A DNA stretch of 64,000 bases from Candidatus Poseidonia alphae. GTDB taxonomy: Archaea; Thermoplasmatota; Poseidoniia; Poseidoniales; Poseidoniaceae. This document shows, piece by piece, positions 34,849 to 43,227 of this stretch (the first letter of the stretch is position 1; each line of letters opens with the position of its first letter). The notes beneath the pieces are model-generated. The model had not been told where the DNA came from, ran no database searches, and was given only the letters and a program-made list of their open reading frames with translations. The translations under genes were made by a program, and so were the position numbers. Location: the NCBI GenBank assembly GCA_002505405.1, contig DAVD01000037.1, positions 141,246 through 205,245 on the forward strand, given 5' to 3'.

Positions 34849-35340
34849 TCACTCCGATGCTTCCTCTGCTTCGGTGGAAAGAATTGCGCTGAGCGACTTC
34901 TTGCCGGTTTCTACGACCTTTAGGTTGATTTGACGGGTGTCTTGGGTAATGGTATTCCCGCGGAAGGTGCGACGTCGGCGTAGTCCATCAGGCTTGTAAC
35001 GGAATCGCTTCTTGTCGCCGCCCTTCTTCTTGTGAACGATAACTTGTCCCTTGTAACCGGTGGATTGAGTGACGAGGATCGATTGACGGGACCCGCCTTC
35101 CAAATCCTTACGAAGAGGTGTTCCAGTTTTGTCGGAGCCGCCGGTGATCTCGAGTTTGTAGCCGGAGAGTATTTGTTCGCCTTCTCCAACGAAGATTCCG
35201 TCGACAACATCGCCGATTCGCTTTCCTAGGATTTGTGCGTGGTTGTTGCCTGTAATCTTCAATGAGTACGATTTTCCACCGTTGTCGGGGTTTGTATCAT
35301 TGACTACTGCGACGAATTCGGATTGGTTTTTGCCGGACAT
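34849..35340 (-). CDS. rps6e: 30S ribosomal protein S6e
   Basis: About 163 residues. I place the start at ATG 35340 because GAGGTG is seven bases upstream; a longer frame to 35445 adds unrelated sequence that overlaps orc1. FVAVVNDTNPDNGGKSYSLKI and LGKRIGDVVDGIF match the family start; YKLEITGGSDKTGTPLRKDL and the basic GLRRRRTFRGNTITQDTRQINLKV carry the S6e signature. The C-terminus has a short acidic tail (ILSTEAEEASE). Clustered with aIF2 gamma, a common archaeal pairing. Confidence 0.95.
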   Translation of the reverse strand: MSGKNQSEFVAVVNDTNPDNGGKSYSLKITGNNHAQILGKRIGDVVDGIFVGEGEQILSGYKLEITGGSDKTGTPLRKDLEGGSRQSILVTQSTGYKGQVIVHKKKGGDKKRFRYKPDGLRRRRTFRGNTITQDTRQINLKVVETGKKSLSAILSTEAEEASE

Positions 35341-35413
35341 ACGAGCACCTCTACGAGATGTTCCGACTAACGACCCGTATTTAGCCCCATCGTATGGTGC
35401 ATTGGCTTCGATT

Positions 35414-36613
35414 TCATCGTAAACGCTTGGGAAGGAGCAATTCAAGCCGGCTTGCGAGGTCAGCAGGGAGGTAGTGAGGCATGCTCAGATGCGTGGTACG
35501 TCCTCGACCACCGGGCACGGTTGCAACGCGGGATTCAATGAGTCCAACGCCTTCGATGGTCTTGACATATTTCCACAGCGTGGTGTGACTCTTCGCCTTT
35601 TGTTCGTACTCTTCACAGACCACGGCGTAGAGCCCCTCAACATCACCCATGGTCATGGTCTCTTGCGTCTTCAATCGTCTGCACATGGCCAAGAGCGCAA
35701 GCATGACTGAGGGAGGTAGTTCGTCCACCTGCTCAAGATGAGCGGAGGTGTCCAGCGCTAGATTGTTGTTGAATGCATGGACGTCTTCAATGCTGATTTT
35801 ACGCTCAGAGTGTTCATCTTGACGGTATTCACATCGTTCCACAGCATTGCTAAGGAGCTCGATTACCATTCGGGCATCGCCGCTCGGTGCTGCTTTTTCA
35901 GCCAATAAGGTCATGATTGCATCACTCCATGTCCCCGGTACCAACGCAGCTTCCGCACGTTGCCGGACAATGGCCTTGAGCCCGTCCAGGGTATACGGGG
36001 GTATTCGAACATGGTTGGTAATACCAAATTTGGAGAGGACTGCAGTCTCTAGAACGTCCAATACCTGCTCTTGGCTGATCAATATGAGCGAGAGGGTTCC
36101 TGTCCCTTGTTGGTCCTCGTCAATTCTGAGCAGTTGGTACAGCAATTCATCTCCTGAGCGGCGTAGCATGTGATCTACCTCGTCAAGAACAACCACGAGG
36201 TGGGTGGATGAATGACGCAGCATCTTTCTCAAACTCAGCAAAAGTTCACCCATCGAGAGGCCACGGTCCGGGTGACCTGGGTCCAACTGGTGGAGGATGC
36301 GTTGTGCAACTCGCATGCTCGTTGAAGCATTGCGACAGTTGACATGAGCAATTTGGATGTTTCTTTTTCCTGCTAGATGGCGGACTAAATCACGACAGAA
36401 TGTTTTCGCTAGGACCGTTTTTCCAGAACCGACTGGGCCGGTAATAACTGCTCTTGATGCGCCTTCTGGGGATGCGATTGCGGTGAATTTCGAGGCGAGT
36501 TCTTGTTTGATATCGTCCCGGCCTACCAGCTCTTCAGGCAAATGGTCGTAATCCAATACGCTGGGGCTTGCGAGAATCGACCCCGCCCCGATTCGGTCAA
36601 GATAGCCGCTCAT
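35414..36613 (-). CDS. orc1: Orc1/Cdc6 replication initiator
   Basis: 399 residues. AAA+ origin-binding protein: LPEELVGRDDIKQELASKF, Walker A TGPVGSGKT (58-66), HVNCRNASTSMRVAQRILHQ, Walker B HLVVVLDEVDHML, and sensor 1 LILISQEQ. The C-terminal winged helix follows residue about 300 (LPPSVMLALLAMCRRLKT, TLWKYVKTIEGVGLIESRVA). It is expected to recognise origin boxes, but I see no clear origin-type repeats in the short spacers beside it (36614-36704 and 35341-35413). The spacing to rps6e (73 bases) allows co-transcription. Confidence 0.96.
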   Translation of the reverse strand: MSGYLDRIGAGSILASPSVLDYDHLPEELVGRDDIKQELASKFTAIASPEGASRAVITGPVGSGKTVLAKTFCRDLVRHLAGKRNIQIAHVNCRNASTSMRVAQRILHQLDPGHPDRGLSMGELLLSLRKMLRHSSTHLVVVLDEVDHMLRRSGDELLYQLLRIDEDQQGTGTLSLILISQEQVLDVLETAVLSKFGITNHVRIPPYTLDGLKAIVRQRAEAALVPGTWSDAIMTLLAEKAAPSGDARMVIELLSNAVERCEYRQDEHSERKISIEDVHAFNNNLALDTSAHLEQVDELPPSVMLALLAMCRRLKTQETMTMGDVEGLYAVVCEEYEQKAKSHTTLWKYVKTIEGVGLIESRVATVPGGRGRTTHLSMPHYLPADLASRLELLLPKRLR

Positions 36614-36704
36614 AACATGGGAATGCTCTTGTCAACCGTTCTAAAAGATGTGGTTCTGTTCAGCCTCTGAGCGAGGGAATTCAGAAGGTTTTATCCGCTT
36701 CGTA

Positions 36705-37814
36705 TCAAGGGATTTCATCGAATTGGTAGCCGAGCTCCCATTTCTTTTCTCCAAGAGCAACTTCCATCTCAAAAGGCGTGATCAATGGTTTACGGTACTT
36801 CACAGCATCATCAATGGCGATTCGTGGGCACGCTGTATTCACAAATGCATCGACCGGGTAGAAATCAATCAATTCCGGGCCAACATGTTCCAAGGCGAGC
36901 AGGTATCCTTTCTTTCCGTGCTTTGCAAGCATTCGCTTCATGCGTAGTGCGAGTGTGCGTCGCATTTGACCTGGTTTTTCTCCAATGAGAATTCCGAAAG
37001 TTTGTGCTTCTTGCACGCTCATGATTAGGCCGAAGCGTTGGCGAAGAATTCGTTCGATGCGTTGGAGTGACATCTCTTCTGCATCACCGGTGTACGGGTC
37101 AAGCATAGCAAGGGGCTTGCCGGTGTGAAGAACGAGTCCAATCGGGTGGAAATCTCCGCTTCCGAGAAACAAATAATGGCCGATGCTCGGGTCATCACCG
37201 GAATAATTGCAACCGAGGACTTGGCCGGGGAACGAAAGACGGGCGCCACCGATGGGAATGGTGACGTCAAAACCAGCCTTTTCGAGGCGGTCGTGGTATT
37301 CCGGTAAGAGGTGAAGGTGTTGGATGGACCCAACAAGGCCCAGTTTGGTACCGGTTAGGGGCGCCATGCGTCCGACTGCATCCATGAAGCGCTCTTGTGC
37401 TTCTTCTTCGCTAAGGCCTTCCGTGTTGGATTGCTGAGTCATGCGTTCTTGGGCCATGGCGCGATGTTGATTGAGCCACGGGAGGACTGGAGACAGTTCG
37501 GGGTCGCCGTCGTAGGTGACGTTGATGAACTGTGTTGGCATTCCCGAGTCGATGTTCATCTGAGAATGCCCCATGTGCGCAACCAATTCAACTCCCATCA
37601 GTTGCATCTTGTCGTGGACGAGGTCACAGGCGCCGTAGCAAGGATCTGCTGCGAGTACGACTTGAGCGCTGGTTTCGGTTTCAATGGTATCCATCATTTC
37701 GAGGGCTTGCATCTTGAGTCCTTCCGGTACTTGGAGTGCAATTAAGCGATTGTCATTGGTGCGGATGCGCTCCATGAGTTCATCCAATTCAAAGTCGTGG
37801 CGGTCTAGGTCCAT
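36705..37814 (-). CDS. dph2: Diphthamide synthesis enzyme Dph2
   Basis: 369 residues. Radical SAM-like 4Fe-4S enzyme that transfers an aminocarboxypropyl group to a histidine of elongation factor 2. The three conserved cysteines lie in ADPCYGACDL (C59 region), VLGCNYSG and FVNTACPRIAIDD; the fold units LIALQVPEGLKMQA and VELVAHMGHSQMN also match. Diphthamide is specific to archaea and eukaryotes. Separate promoter likely for orc1 downstream, with 91 bases between. Confidence 0.94.
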   Translation of the reverse strand: MDLDRHDFELDELMERIRTNDNRLIALQVPEGLKMQALEMMDTIETETSAQVVLAADPCYGACDLVHDKMQLMGVELVAHMGHSQMNIDSGMPTQFINVTYDGDPELSPVLPWLNQHRAMAQERMTQQSNTEGLSEEEAQERFMDAVGRMAPLTGTKLGLVGSIQHLHLLPEYHDRLEKAGFDVTIPIGGARLSFPGQVLGCNYSGDDPSIGHYLFLGSGDFHPIGLVLHTGKPLAMLDPYTGDAEEMSLQRIERILRQRFGLIMSVQEAQTFGILIGEKPGQMRRTLALRMKRMLAKHGKKGYLLALEHVGPELIDFYPVDAFVNTACPRIAIDDAVKYRKPLITPFEMEVALGEKKWELGYQFDEIP

Positions 37815-37868
37815 GTGGCTCCCTAACCTAGCGGCGATGCCGCTCCCTCATCAATGCACCCATCAAAA

Positions 37869-38450
37869 TCAAACTTCTTCGTCCAAGAGAACGATGGTTT
37901 CTCCATCCATACGAAGACGGACCAAAGATTGAATCGAAATATCAGGATAAAGGCCCCGTAGGCGGTTTAAACCGTCGCCTTTCTCCACAACAGCGACAAT
38001 ATGAGTTACCTTTGCTCCTGCCCTAAGTACGCCTTCAATGACAGCTTCCAATGTTCCACCCGTAGAGAGAACATCATCAATGATGGCGATGCGTTCGCCC
38101 TTCTTGATGTCGTTAAGGAACATGGCGCCCTTGGAATAACCAGTGGATTGGTCGATCTTAACCTCTCCTTCCAAACCATAGGTGCGTTTTCTTGCGATGA
38201 CAAGCGGAATTCCCGTTGACATGCTTAGGGGAGCGGTAAGGGGGAGGCCCATTGCTTCAATTCCCAAAAGAAGATCAACATTGCTCCAATCAATGCGTTC
38301 TCGTGAAAGGTCTGTAATTGCCTGTAGGATGTCCGGGGACATGCGTGGGACTCCGTCAGTAATCGGATGAATGAAGTAAGGATAATCCCCTTTCCAAATG
38401 ATGGGGGCTTTCGCTAAACTCTCTCGCAAGCGTTGCATTGGCTCGTCCAT
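37869..38450 (-). CDS. Purine phosphoribosyltransferase (archaeal HPRT/APRT type)
   Basis: About 193 residues from ATG 38450; the frame runs on to 38594 but that part overlaps the next gene and lacks family sequence. Type I PRTase with the PRPP loop IAIIDDVLSTGGTLEAV and a hood-like PYFIHPITDGVPRMSP typical of archaeal hypoxanthine/adenine PRTases. WSNVDLLLGIEAMGLPLTAP gives the first PRPP contact, and VIARKRTYGLEGE the flexible loop. Salvages purine bases to nucleotides; base specificity cannot be stated. No clear ribosome binding site before 38450, so the start is approximate. Confidence 0.85.
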   Translation of the reverse strand: MDEPMQRLRESLAKAPIIWKGDYPYFIHPITDGVPRMSPDILQAITDLSRERIDWSNVDLLLGIEAMGLPLTAPLSMSTGIPLVIARKRTYGLEGEVKIDQSTGYSKGAMFLNDIKKGERIAIIDDVLSTGGTLEAVIEGVLRAGAKVTHIVAVVEKGDGLNRLRGLYPDISIQSLVRLRMDGETIVLLDEEV

Positions 38451-38526
38451 GACAGCACGAAGTGTTGTCTGTTTATCATCCTTCAGCGGCGAATCGGCGC
38501 TGGAAGGTAATGTTCCAGGGTGATGC

Positions 38527-38952
38527 TCAAAGTTCGGCGAGGTACTCGACGTACTCGTCGGGTTCCAACAGGTTTTCCAGAATTTGCTTATCATCTGGAT
38601 TCATTTTGAGTTCGTGGGGTTCGAGTAGAATGACCCATCCGTGGTCGTAAGCGGAGTCGTTGACCAAATCAGGGCTGATCTCAACTTCACCGTTAACATC
38701 AGAGATGATTCCTGCAAAAGGCGAAGTGAGCGAAATTTTCTCGTCAGCAGTCCATAGCGAGAACATGCTTCCGCCTTCGTCAATCTCTGTTTCAGCCTGT
38801 GGTAGAATCACTCGGAGTACATCGCCGATTTCGACTTTCATGTACTCACTGACTCCAATCATCAGCTTCTGGTCTTTTTGTTGGTACCACAGATGGTCCA
38901 ACGAATATTTCCGGTTGTGTGCAATAGCAAATTCCACGATTTCTTCATCCAT
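38527..38952 (-). CDS. Glycine cleavage H-like protein without the canonical lipoyl lysine
   Basis: 141 residues from ATG 38952, preceded by GAGGG; the frame continues to 39225 without homologous sequence. The fold matches GcvH: YSLDHLWYQQKDQKLMIGVS, YMKVEIGDVLRVILP, SPFAGIISDVNGEV and ELVN-like DLVNDSAYDHGWVILLEP. In GcvH a lysine in ESVKAAS, eight residues before the conserved Pro of YSP, carries lipoate. Here that position is D70 in LWTADEKIS, and a lysine is two residues later (K72). It may be a non-lipoylated relative or use the shifted Lys. Divergent from acyl-CoA dehydrogenase; no glycine decarboxylase gene nearby. Confidence 0.75.
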   Translation of the reverse strand: MDEEIVEFAIAHNRKYSLDHLWYQQKDQKLMIGVSEYMKVEIGDVLRVILPQAETEIDEGGSMFSLWTADEKISLTSPFAGIISDVNGEVEISPDLVNDSAYDHGWVILLEPHELKMNPDDKQILENLLEPDEYVEYLAEL

Positions 38953-39072
38953 GGTTTTCCCTCTACGCCTCGGCTCACGCGGGTGGTATATGAAGGGTGA
39001 GGGGGATTGTGGCGATAAAAATAAAACAAACGGGTTAAGAAACTCGGCATCTTGGCTTGGGTTGGTGGCCCA

Positions 39073-40242
39073 ATGAACTTTCAAGAAACCGACGAGCAAC
39101 AGATGATTCGTGAAATGGTCCGTGACTTCGCCGAAACAGTGCTTGCTCCCACGGTAGAGCACCGAGATAAGCATCAGATCCCCCCCTCCGAGGCCTGGGA
39201 ATCGTTTGTGGAATTCGGCCTCCAAAGCATCACGATCCCCGAAGAATACGGCGGCTCTCCCGTTGATGACGTCTCTGAAGCCATCATCATCGAAGAACTC
39301 GCCCGCGTTGACCCCTCATTTGCTGTGATGTACTGTGTTCATGTCGGCCTGTGCTCAATGACCATCGCCCTTCATGGTGATGAATCTCAAAAGAAAGCGT
39401 ACCTTCCAAGGCTTGCTGCCGGTGAAGTGGGGGCTTACTCGCTCTCTGAATCAGGTGCTGGAACGGATGCGGCGGCCATGGTGTGCAAAGCAAAACTCTC
39501 CGAAGATGGAACTCATTATGTTCTCAACGGCGAAAAAATGTGGGTCACAAACGGGGCTCAAGCGAAAATCATCGTTCTCTTCGCCAAGGATGTTGACCAC
39601 CCTGATTACGGCGTGAAGAAGCACGGGGGTACAACGGCCTTCATCATGGAATCAAGTTTCGAAGGATACTCGGTCGGTAAGAAGGAAGACAAACTGGGCA
39701 TCCGCTCGTCGGATACTTGCACGCTGGTTCTCAACGATTGTAAAGTACCGGTGGAAAACGTATTGAAAGGCGTAGGAAACGGTTTCCCTATCGCCATGAA
39801 CGCGCTTGATAACAGTCGAATTGGTATCGCTGCTCAGGCTCTGGGCATCGCTCAAGGCGCCTATGAAGCCGCTCTCAAATACGCCCACGAACGTGAAGCC
39901 TTTGGGAAGCCAATCGCTCATCACCAAATGATCATGGCTTACCTTGCAGACATGGCAACTCAAATCGATGCCGCTCGCTTGATGGTGTACAAAGCAGCAT
40001 GGACCAAAGAACAACACTATCATGCAAACGGCCCACGCCATTCCAAGGAAGCTAGCATGGCGAAATTATTCGCAGGCGATACAGCAATGTGGGTTTCGGA
40101 ACGCGCGATTCAAGTGCTCGGCGGCTACGGTTATACCAAAGAATTCCCAGTGGAGCGTTTCTTCCGCGATGCAAAGATTACTCAAATCTATGAGGGGACT
40201 CAGGAAGTCCAACGCATCGTGATTTCACGAGCATTGAAGTGA
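39073..40242 (+). CDS. Acyl-CoA dehydrogenase
   Basis: About 389 residues; GGTGG precedes ATG 39073. FAD enzyme of fatty acid or amino acid degradation. N-terminal ETDEQQMIREMVRDFAETV, the FAD segment AYSLSESGAGTDAA and MWVTNGAQAKI, the second signature GIRSSDTCTLVLNDCKVP, and ERAIQVLGGYGYTKEFPVERFFRDAKI. The catalytic base is the Glu in QIYEGTQEVQR, the position used by short- and medium-chain enzymes. Specific substrate unknown. It fits a protein- and lipid-consuming aerobic heterotroph. Confidence 0.95.
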   Translation: MNFQETDEQQMIREMVRDFAETVLAPTVEHRDKHQIPPSEAWESFVEFGLQSITIPEEYGGSPVDDVSEAIIIEELARVDPSFAVMYCVHVGLCSMTIALHGDESQKKAYLPRLAAGEVGAYSLSESGAGTDAAAMVCKAKLSEDGTHYVLNGEKMWVTNGAQAKIIVLFAKDVDHPDYGVKKHGGTTAFIMESSFEGYSVGKKEDKLGIRSSDTCTLVLNDCKVPVENVLKGVGNGFPIAMNALDNSRIGIAAQALGIAQGAYEAALKYAHEREAFGKPIAHHQMIMAYLADMATQIDAARLMVYKAAWTKEQHYHANGPRHSKEASMAKLFAGDTAMWVSERAIQVLGGYGYTKEFPVERFFRDAKITQIYEGTQEVQRIVISRALK

Positions 40243-40243
40243 A

Positions 40244-41305
40244 TCAAACTTCCTTGCAAATCAGTTCACGAACGGCTACGGACCACATGACGGGTTGAAC
40301 GGTTAGTGCGACGTATTGGCCCTCTTCGAACAATGGTTCCTCTCTCCGCTTCATCATCACTTGAACCGTTGTTCCATCAGTTGAGATACAACGAGCAGTA
40401 TCTCCTCCTCGGCACTCACCTTCGCCAAGTAAGGTTCTGCTGACTTTAGTCACCATCCCGCTAAGCGTGTAGGCCGGTGCGGTTTCAAGAATTTTCATTG
40501 CATCGCTTCTTAATCGGGTTTGCTCAACCGTAGAAATAAGGTCGGACAACTGCCCTGATGCCGTTACCACTGGGGTCTCTTCTGCAAGCGGTTGAGATTC
40601 CTCGACGACGTCATCATCTTCGGGCCATTCCTCTTCCAAAGGTGCTTCTACTGTGACCTCGATGGTGTCAAGGTGTTTTCCAAGAACCGAAAGACTGACC
40701 TTGTAAACACTCGCTTCATCAGGCTCCAGAATAAAATGGTCCAAATTGGGATGGTCCATTTCTTTTGAAGTGGTAGTGAATGTTTCAGGAGTCGTTACTC
40801 CATCTTGCAGAATGGTGATGGTATACGATTCAACTTCAGCTGTGAATTTTGCCGTGAAATTAATGGGTTGTTCGACCAGATAAATCGTTCGTTCGCTGGT
40901 CAGCGTTCCAGCAAGTGGGATGTCCAACTCAAACATGGAATCAGGAATCTCAAGTCCATTTGCCGCAAGGAATGCCATCCAATCGGCAACGGGTATTCCT
41001 GCGGACGGGTCTGCATCAACGAATGAGAACATCAGTTCTACAACCCATTCAGGTGGGCGTTCTCCAGTCATTTTTGACAGTATATCTGAAAATTCATCAC
41101 CGGAAATGATGCCGTTTTGGTCTTTGTCAAGTTCTTGAGTGAGGCTGAGAGCAGACATGGAGGACCCATTGAGCCACGTATTGAAGTTTTGATTGAGCAA
41201 GCGCGCCATCCTATTTTGTCCGCTGATGCTCTCTATTCGTTGCTTTAGCGCCACGACTTGACCATCAAATGTTGGGCGGGGCGGAAGCAATATTTTCTCT
41301 GCCAT
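40244..41305 (-). CDS. EF-hand protein of unknown function
   Basis: 353 residues. A canonical 12-residue EF-hand loop, DKDQNGIISGDE (residues 60-71), has acidic or oxygen ligands at positions 1, 3, 5, 9 and 12. A second loop about 35 residues on (DADPSAGIPVADW) is degenerate. Residues about 120-220 are beta-rich (Ig-like, SYTITILQDGVTTPETFTTT), 225-260 acidic/low complexity (EEEWPEDDDVVEESQPL), and the C-terminus carries a possible OB-like beta domain with GECRGGDTARCIS and VQVMMKRREEPLFEEGQYVA. No signal peptide or membrane helix is evident, so it may act in the cytoplasm as a calcium-responsive protein. Its stop lies one base beyond the convergent acyl-CoA dehydrogenase gene. Confidence 0.6.
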   Translation of the reverse strand: MAEKILLPPRPTFDGQVVALKQRIESISGQNRMARLLNQNFNTWLNGSSMSALSLTQELDKDQNGIISGDEFSDILSKMTGERPPEWVVELMFSFVDADPSAGIPVADWMAFLAANGLEIPDSMFELDIPLAGTLTSERTIYLVEQPINFTAKFTAEVESYTITILQDGVTTPETFTTTSKEMDHPNLDHFILEPDEASVYKVSLSVLGKHLDTIEVTVEAPLEEEWPEDDDVVEESQPLAEETPVVTASGQLSDLISTVEQTRLRSDAMKILETAPAYTLSGMVTKVSRTLLGEGECRGGDTARCISTDGTTVQVMMKRREEPLFEEGQYVALTVQPVMWSVAVRELICKEV

Positions 41306-41354
41306 GTTATGAATGCAGAAGCATCTCTACCATCAATGTGATGCCGCGTCGGGT

Positions 41355-42710
41355 TCAAGGGAATTGAAGTTGAGGCCAATCCAATGGCTCACTATGCTGC
41401 CATGCAATGCGAGAAAGGTGGAGTTCAATTGCGTTCACTTCGGTGATATCGTGCTCAATTTGAATTCGGTGAAGCCAGCGCTTCAGTCGGCCCAAGCGGA
41501 CTCCCTGCTCAACTCCAGTACGCTTCATGATCCAATGGCCATCAACAAGAGATTCACTGGGGGCTTTCTGCGACCCAAGTGAGGACCATTTCACTGCTAC
41601 TTCGGTCATGCTTCCTTCCAACGGTTCACGGCCGTGAACCGAGGCTGAGATATCCAGTAAAAGGTGTTGCAACCGAAGGTGAATGTTCGCATCTTCGCCC
41701 AGGCAGTAGCGGAAGACTCGCAGTGAAGATGTTCGTGGTTCTGGGATGGTTCCAAGGTTTCGATGGAATTGAACCGTTTCATTGAGAAGTGATTTTGGAA
41801 GATTAAGAGTGCCGAGCGACTTTTTTACCTCAGATGGACTAAATTCTGCCAGGAGGAACCCCAAACGATGCTTTAGCAACCATGATTCGTTGAGGTGTTC
41901 CCCGAAAAGATCCAACAGGCTCGGCCGCACAAAACGGAGAGACGGAAGGATGTGTTGTATTGTTCCATCATGAATCATCAGATTGAGGACTTCTGCGGCA
42001 TGCCTACCGTTCAAAATTTTCCGAAACTCCGTCCATTTGCGTTCAATGGCTACTTTGGCGAGAATTGGTTGCTTCGATTGCATGGCTTGATGAAGCGTCG
42101 CTTCGAGGTGCCAGAGTCCCAATTGCCCTCGGTCAAGAAATCGGTATGCTCGAAAAATACGAAGCCCGTCTTCATCACAACGTTGCATAGGGTCGCCAAC
42201 TGCACGAACAAGGTGCCCCCTCATGTCCTTCATGCCGTTGAAAGGGTCGTAGAGTATTCTTCTGGCCACGTCCACAGCCATTGCGTTAAACGTGAAATCA
42301 CGCCGGCTTAGGTCTTCTTTGAGGGATGTTCCCCAAGTGACTTGGTCAGGTCTGCGGCCGTCTCTGTACATGCCCTCACTTCTCAAGGTTGTCAATTCAT
42401 AATGTTGGCCTGCACCCTTGACTGTCACCGTTCCAAAATCAATACCGGTGGGGATCGCCTGTCCTCCAAAGAGCTTCATGGCCTCCTCCGGAGTGCAGGT
42501 TGAACACAGATCAATATCTCCACTAGGTACGCCGAGCAGAGCATCTCTTACACAGCCACCTACCGCCCATGCCCCATGGCCGGCTTCAGCAATTTGATTG
42601 AGGATGTCAACGAGGTCATCCGGGAGCATCTCAATCCAACGATTGAGCGGCTCTGGGCAGGAGACGCCCGCAAGGGCGGCCTCTCTTCCAAAATCCAGTT
42701 CCCGCTTCAT
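41355..42710 (-). CDS. cca: Class II (bacterial-type) tRNA nucleotidyltransferase / poly(A) polymerase family
   Basis: 451 residues from ATG 42710, or two longer from the ATG at 42716. Adds or repairs the 3' CCA of tRNA. The class II head domain is clear: WAVGGCVRDALLGVPSGDIDLCS (nucleotidyltransferase GG and DxD), LTTLRSEGMYRDGRRPDQV, LSRRDFTFNAMAVDV and EDGLRIFRAYRFLDRG, followed by a helical neck and tail. Archaea normally use the unrelated class I enzyme, so this looks transferred from bacteria. CCA versus poly(A) activity cannot be told from sequence. Its start is only 22 bases from the divergent ParB-like gene. Confidence 0.9.
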   Translation of the reverse strand: MKRELDFGREAALAGVSCPEPLNRWIEMLPDDLVDILNQIAEAGHGAWAVGGCVRDALLGVPSGDIDLCSTCTPEEAMKLFGGQAIPTGIDFGTVTVKGAGQHYELTTLRSEGMYRDGRRPDQVTWGTSLKEDLSRRDFTFNAMAVDVARRILYDPFNGMKDMRGHLVRAVGDPMQRCDEDGLRIFRAYRFLDRGQLGLWHLEATLHQAMQSKQPILAKVAIERKWTEFRKILNGRHAAEVLNLMIHDGTIQHILPSLRFVRPSLLDLFGEHLNESWLLKHRLGFLLAEFSPSEVKKSLGTLNLPKSLLNETVQFHRNLGTIPEPRTSSLRVFRYCLGEDANIHLRLQHLLLDISASVHGREPLEGSMTEVAVKWSSLGSQKAPSESLVDGHWIMKRTGVEQGVRLGRLKRWLHRIQIEHDITEVNAIELHLSRIAWQHSEPLDWPQLQFP

Positions 42711-42732
42711 GTTCATGGGTGCTCAATTGAAC

Positions 42733-43227
42733 ATGGCGGGCCCACGGTTGAAAAAGCATTATGCCTCAAAGGGTGTTCCCCCCGTCATGGAATGGTCGGA
42801 AGATGATGTGGAACTTGTGCCTTTGAGTTGGTTAAAGGCCCATGAGGCCGTCAAGCCTCGTAACCAAAGGAAGTTGCTCGATATGACCCGTCGTTGGGGT
42901 GGATACACAAAACCGCTTATCGTAGATTCCAACACTGGTGCAATCCTCGACGGACATCATCGCCACGCCATCGCCCTTGATTTGGGTTTAATTCGCGTCC
43001 CGGTTCTTTGCGTGGACTATCTTGGTAACGATGCGATAAGCGTTGACGTATGGCCGGCATGCGGTCGTGAAAGCCTCTCGAAAGAAGATGTGATCTCCAT
43101 GAGCCTCTCCGATGATGTATTCCCACCCAAAACCAGCAGGCATACGATGGCTGACGATACACCACCGATTTTTATTCCTCTTGAAGTCCTTCTTGAACCA
43201 CTCAAGCACGGTCCTGACGCGTCATGA
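42733..43227 (+). CDS. ParB/SerK-like domain protein
   Basis: About 164 residues from ATG 42733; earlier in-frame starts lie in the divergent cca gene. One compact domain of the ParB/sulfiredoxin fold: VELVPLSWLKAHEAVKPRNQ, TKPLIVDSNTGAILDGHHRH and ALDLGLIRVPVLCVDYL. The DGHHRH motif is shared by ParB CTPases and by the archaeal free serine kinase SerK, which makes phosphoserine for cysteine synthesis. Lack of a DNA-binding helix-turn-helix favours a SerK-like or enzymatic role over chromosome partitioning. The 3' end overlaps the convergent M61 gene by 26 bases. Confidence 0.7.
   Translation: MAGPRLKKHYASKGVPPVMEWSEDDVELVPLSWLKAHEAVKPRNQRKLLDMTRRWGGYTKPLIVDSNTGAILDGHHRHAIALDLGLIRVPVLCVDYLGNDAISVDVWPACGRESLSKEDVISMSLSDDVFPPKTSRHTMADDTPPIFIPLEVLLEPLKHGPDAS

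Noticed and set aside
36614..36704. Possible replication origin next to orc1
   Set aside because: The spacers beside orc1 are short and contain no repeated origin-box-like motif that I can see; the only array found is 6.8 kb away at 29815-29918.
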